Assembly: GCA_913061235.1 (NCBI GenBank)
Contig: CAJXTB010000001.1
Coordinates: 496,001-560,000 of the forward strand
DNA length: 64,000 bases
Origin: an uncultured Pseudomonadota bacterium
GTDB taxonomy: Bacteria; Myxococcota_A; UBA796; GCA-2862545
Direction: 5' to 3'
Positions 61,407 through 64,000 of the stretch are shown here, piece after piece; the stretch's first letter is position 1, and every line of letters starts with the position of its first letter. A program made the position numbers and the translations under genes. The notes under the pieces are model-generated. The model saw only the letters and a program-made list of their open reading frames with translations, made no database searches and was not told where the DNA came from.

Positions 61407-63062
61407 TTGGCACGAAAACGCATCATTGAAGGAACGTGGGCCTGTACGTCCTGCGACACACAAGGCATCAAGGGACGCCACAAGACCTGCCCCACTTGTG
61501 GAAATCCACGCGAGAACGCCGAGAGTGACTTCGACTTCGGTCCCAGGACCGCGTCTGGGGCCTCCACAGCGGCGAGCATCACCAATGCTGCACTCGTTGA
61601 GATAGCCAACGCTGGCGAAGACTGGATGTGCGTCAACTGCGACGCGAGCAACCCCGGTAATCGAGACGTGTGCCGGACCTGCGCCGCAAGTCGTGAAGAC
61701 CCGTTTGGTGAGCCCGTCTTTGAGGCGGTTGAGCGGCCCGTTGGAAAGAAGCGTGGCCTCAAGGCACTGATTGCCGCAGGAGCCGCCGCTGTGACCGGAG
61801 CCATCGGGGTGGTCGGCAGCTGTTGCGGTATTGGATGGTACGCCGCCGACACCACGGTAGACGCCGAGATTACTGGCCAGCAGTGGGTCCGTCAGAGCGA
61901 TGTCCAGCGCCTCACCCCGAGTGACGTTCAACAGTGGCGAGATGCCCTACCTGCCGCAGCCGGGTTGCCCGGAAGCGGGACACTGGCCGCCGGTCTTGGC
62001 GAGCTGGGCGACTGTGAAACGCTGGCCTGTTGGCCCCGTCCACCCGCTGACGGTGGCGTGGTTCGTGTGACGGGACGCCAGTGGGAGCGTACGATTGTCA
62101 CCCAAATCATGGACTCGTCGGCCGAGACCGGCTGGCGCAGTGCTGCCCCAAGTACCCGCGGCGAGATGCCTCGAAGCGGCGTTGGTGGACGCCCTGGCTA
62201 CGACAATCTCTCCTGCTCAGAGCGGGTCAAGACCCCGGAGGAATGCCGAGACGAAGACTACCAAGAAGCCTGCGGCACGCATGAGGAGTGCACGGTTCAA
62301 GACCTCGGCAATGGCTTTGCCGAAGAGACCTGCGTGGATGTTCAAGACTACTGCACGCAATCGCGTGAGGTGTGTACGGCAGCAGTCATGGGTGAGTGGT
62401 GCAGCTGGAACGACCTGTCATGGAAGGACGGGCGAACGCGCAGCACCAGTGGCCGAGATGCAAACCCGACATGGCCGCTAATGTCCCTTCAGAGCAATGA
62501 AGTCGAAGAGCGCAGTGAGCAGTACTTCTTAGAGGTGTCTGTCTTGGCAGGCCGCGCAGAGCAACGTCCCTTGGTGCCAAGTGCGGTGTACATGGCGGCA
62601 AGCATCGGCCAGCTCATGTACGCATCATCCAGCGGATTTCAGCCAGTGCCAGGCAACCTACAGACCTCCGATACCAACCGGCATGACTGCGGCGACGGCA
62701 TTGCCTTCGACGTCCTCACTACGCGCGACCGCTGCCAAGCACAGGTCTACACATGGGTGGAAGAGGAGGCGCTACAGACCCAATCCTCCAACGGCGCACC
62801 CGACTGGCCCAACGGGCAGCTCGGCAACGACGGGCGTGAGACGCGCACCGAGTGGATGCTCGTCGAGCTGACCTGGGAGCGCGGAAACAAGGTCGGACAC
62901 GCTGTCTTCAAGGACCCCGTTGAGCAGTGGCAAGCCTGGGAATCGGTACAGAGCGTGCCAGTCGTCGTCGACTTCGATGCCACCTATGTCTCGCTGGATG
63001 AGTCGTACCAAGGCCCCGTTCCATCCGAAGTCCGTCCTGGAACATTGTCGCGCGACCGCTGA
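61407..63062 (+). CDS. Membrane protein with two N-terminal zinc ribbons and Cys-rich extracytoplasmic part
   Basis: A 551-residue protein with the TTG at 61407 (GAGGA eight bases upstream) taken as start, or 566 with the GTG at 61362. Two ribbons of RanBP2/TFIIB type open it: GTWACTSC-x12-CPTC (about 9-35) and DWMCVNC-x10-CRTC (about 72-98). A membrane segment follows at about 115-140. The outer part has QQWVR/RQWER paired motifs, and a Cys-rich stretch (about 275-350, with 11 cysteines). Tandem ribbons on the inner face and disulfides outside suggest a sensor or adaptor. No family assigned. Confidence 0.6.
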   Translation: MARKRIIEGTWACTSCDTQGIKGRHKTCPTCGNPRENAESDFDFGPRTASGASTAASITNAALVEIANAGEDWMCVNCDASNPGNRDVCRTCAASREDPFGEPVFEAVERPVGKKRGLKALIAAGAAAVTGAIGVVGSCCGIGWYAADTTVDAEITGQQWVRQSDVQRLTPSDVQQWRDALPAAAGLPGSGTLAAGLGELGDCETLACWPRPPADGGVVRVTGRQWERTIVTQIMDSSAETGWRSAAPSTRGEMPRSGVGGRPGYDNLSCSERVKTPEECRDEDYQEACGTHEECTVQDLGNGFAEETCVDVQDYCTQSREVCTAAVMGEWCSWNDLSWKDGRTRSTSGRDANPTWPLMSLQSNEVEERSEQYFLEVSVLAGRAEQRPLVPSAVYMAASIGQLMYASSSGFQPVPGNLQTSDTNRHDCGDGIAFDVLTTRDRCQAQVYTWVEEEALQTQSSNGAPDWPNGQLGNDGRETRTEWMLVELTWERGNKVGHAVFKDPVEQWQAWESVQSVPVVVDFDATYVSLDESYQGPVPSEVRPGTLSRDR

Positions 63063-63076
63063 TGTTCCCCTCTTCC

Positions 63077-63107
63077 CGCTTCGTTCCTCATCAACGACGA
63101 AAGCGGC
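63077..63107. terminator. Possible hairpin between convergent genes
   Basis: CCGCTT and AAGCGG (63077-63082 and 63102-63107) with inner CGTT/AACG and a four-base bulge form an imperfect stem 16 bases after the zinc-ribbon gene stop. No T-run is attached in either direction, so a bidirectional terminator is only possible. Confidence 0.25.
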
Positions 63108-63149
63108 CCATGCCAACCCGCATGGACCGCCCAACACAATCGCTCCGGC

Positions 63150-64000
63150 CTACTTGCGACGGCGCATGAAGCCCATCGCAAGCACGCCGAATCCAAACAT
63201 CAGGCCCACAGGCGCTGTCGGACTGACTGCCGAGCAGCCACTGCAGCCACCGTCGTCTTCGGTGTCCAAATCCGTGTCCGGCTCGGTGTCTGGGTCCACG
63301 GTTGTGTCGATGTCCGTGTCGACCTCAGAGTCCGAATCCGTGTCGATGTCCGTGTCCGGCTCTACGTCGATGGTAGTCATCTCCGCGAACAGTGCGTCCG
63401 TGTGTCCGTCGGTCACTGAGAACCAGGTGCCGTACACAACGTCGCCGTTTGGCACCATCTGAAGCTGTGACTCACCGTTCTGCGAGCCAGCAGGTCCGGC
63501 CAGAACTGCGGCCGGCTCGTAAGTCAGGCCGCGGTCGGTGCTGCGGAAGACGAAGAGTTCTTGGTCTTCATTGCCGCCCAACATCTCGTACACATTGGTC
63601 TCGCTGCCGAAGGCGACCACGAAGGTAGCTGCCTTGCTACAGTCCGTCGGACGGGTTGTGTCGTCTGCACCGGCGTCTCCTGACGGACATCCCGGACCGT
63701 GCCCTGGCGTCTTAATGACGCGCGGCTCCTTGATGTTGATGCCTTCCGGCGCCAGTCCCAGGTCCGCGGCCATCTCGTCGAGCGCCTCGGAGCTGACATC
63801 GACCGGGTCCGTCCAGTTCTGTCCACCGTCCGTCGAGGTACGTACCCAGAAAGCGTAGTTCTCTTGGTCCGTGTACCGAGCAACAGCCCAGTCTGGCGTG
63901 TAGCTGTAGCCAAGCACCATGAAGTCGCCCTTGATGAAGCCGCGGTGTGCGCGTGCATCTTCGTAAGGGTTGTCTCCGGTCCACAGGTCGAGGTCTCCGC
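63150..64000 (-). CDS. Choice-of-anchor-type exoprotein, C-terminal part (5' end outside window)
   Basis: The frame runs in from the right edge (GDLDLWTGDNPYED...) and stops at 63150, leaving about 280 residues. Early in the fragment come GDFMVLGYSYTPDWAVARYTD and FWVRTSTDGGQNWTDP, with BNR/Asp-box-like SxDxGxxW and later RSTDRGLTYEP, a pattern seen in the choice-of-anchor proteins of Myxococcota. A linker of repeated Asp-Thr units follows. The end is GCSGCSAVSP, a hydrophobic helix and MRRRK, a MYXO-CTERM-like tail. This should sort the protein to the surface. An alternative internal ATG (63920) is not the real start, since the domain continues upstream. Confidence 0.75.
   Translation of the reverse strand, partial: GDLDLWTGDNPYEDARAHRGFIKGDFMVLGYSYTPDWAVARYTDQENYAFWVRTSTDGGQNWTDPVDVSSEALDEMAADLGLAPEGINIKEPRVIKTPGHGPGCPSGDAGADDTTRPTDCSKAATFVVAFGSETNVYEMLGGNEDQELFVFRSTDRGLTYEPAAVLAGPAGSQNGESQLQMVPNGDVVYGTWFSVTDGHTDALFAEMTTIDVEPDTDIDTDSDSEVDTDIDTTVDPDTEPDTDLDTEDDGGCSGCSAVSPTAPVGLMFGFGVLAMGFMRRRK

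Noticed and set aside
61229-61855. 208-codon minus-strand frame over the zinc-ribbon gene
   Set aside because: It is antisense to the CxxC ribbons on the plus strand, which are clear and in order.

Overview
The window is GC-rich, gene-dense bacterial DNA. It looks like an uncultured Myxococcota or another deltaproteobacterial lineage. The evidence is C-terminal tails of the MYXO-CTERM type (Cys-rich patch, hydrophobic helix, Arg-rich end) on three large secreted proteins, MopE-type DxDxDG repeats in surface lipoproteins, a choice-of-anchor-type exoprotein, many Cys-anchored lipoproteins, a Hanks-type kinase with extracytoplasmic modules, and an ECF42-type sigma factor. No rRNA, tRNA, CRISPR array, insertion sequence or phage gene was found. 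The lineage is inferred from protein style, not from a marker gene.

Layout. 1-3752: the end of a Cys-rich protein, then two translationally coupled MopE/FG-GAP lipoproteins on the minus strand. 3841-17465: a five-gene minus-strand operon in which every junction is a 4-base stop/start overlap. It encodes a tandem-duplicated PgsC/CapC-like membrane protein, a large envelope protein, a predicted amidohydrolase, a 1323-residue protein ending in a probable outer-membrane barrel, and a giant PgsB/CapB-like amide ligase. This is the most notable system here: a candidate polyamide (poly-gamma-glutamate-like) surface-polymer machine with no CapA/PgsA inside the operon. 17541-22515: thrA-thrB-thrC plus a tiny lipoprotein, on the plus strand and divergent from that operon. 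22526-28269: a 1112-residue repeat (solenoid-like) protein and a lipase-like lipoprotein that has lost its nucleophile serine. 28339-32207: glpK, a DUF2007/zinc-ribbon membrane protein, and a DGPF protein coupled to an ECF42-type sigma factor.

32197-42061: surface proteins on the minus strand, namely an Ig/propeller lipoprotein, a secreted left-handed beta-helix fused to a TLDc domain (unusual), an OmpA-family protein with alternating periplasmic repeats, and a beta-helix protein with a MYXO-CTERM-like tail. 42121-46095: a membrane Ser/Thr kinase with an extracytoplasmic Cys-rich and SUMF1-like region, a TerB-like/FHA protein that could read its phosphorylation, and a lipoprotein. 46105-52508: mfd with a membrane protein, a TIGR04552-like protein and an anchored acidic protein. 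52576-55101: rsgA, a 2TM/coiled-coil protein and an outer-membrane barrel. 55089-64000: a 1447-residue repeat protein with a MYXO-CTERM-like tail, two small membrane proteins, a lipoprotein, pdxH, a double zinc-ribbon membrane protein and a truncated choice-of-anchor protein.

Overall, a few core metabolic and housekeeping genes (thrABC, glpK, mfd, rsgA, pdxH) sit in a large investment in envelope and surface proteins. Several start codons were moved from the longest reading frame to sites supported by overlaps, ribosome binding sites or signal peptides. Functions come from recognising motifs by eye, with no database search.
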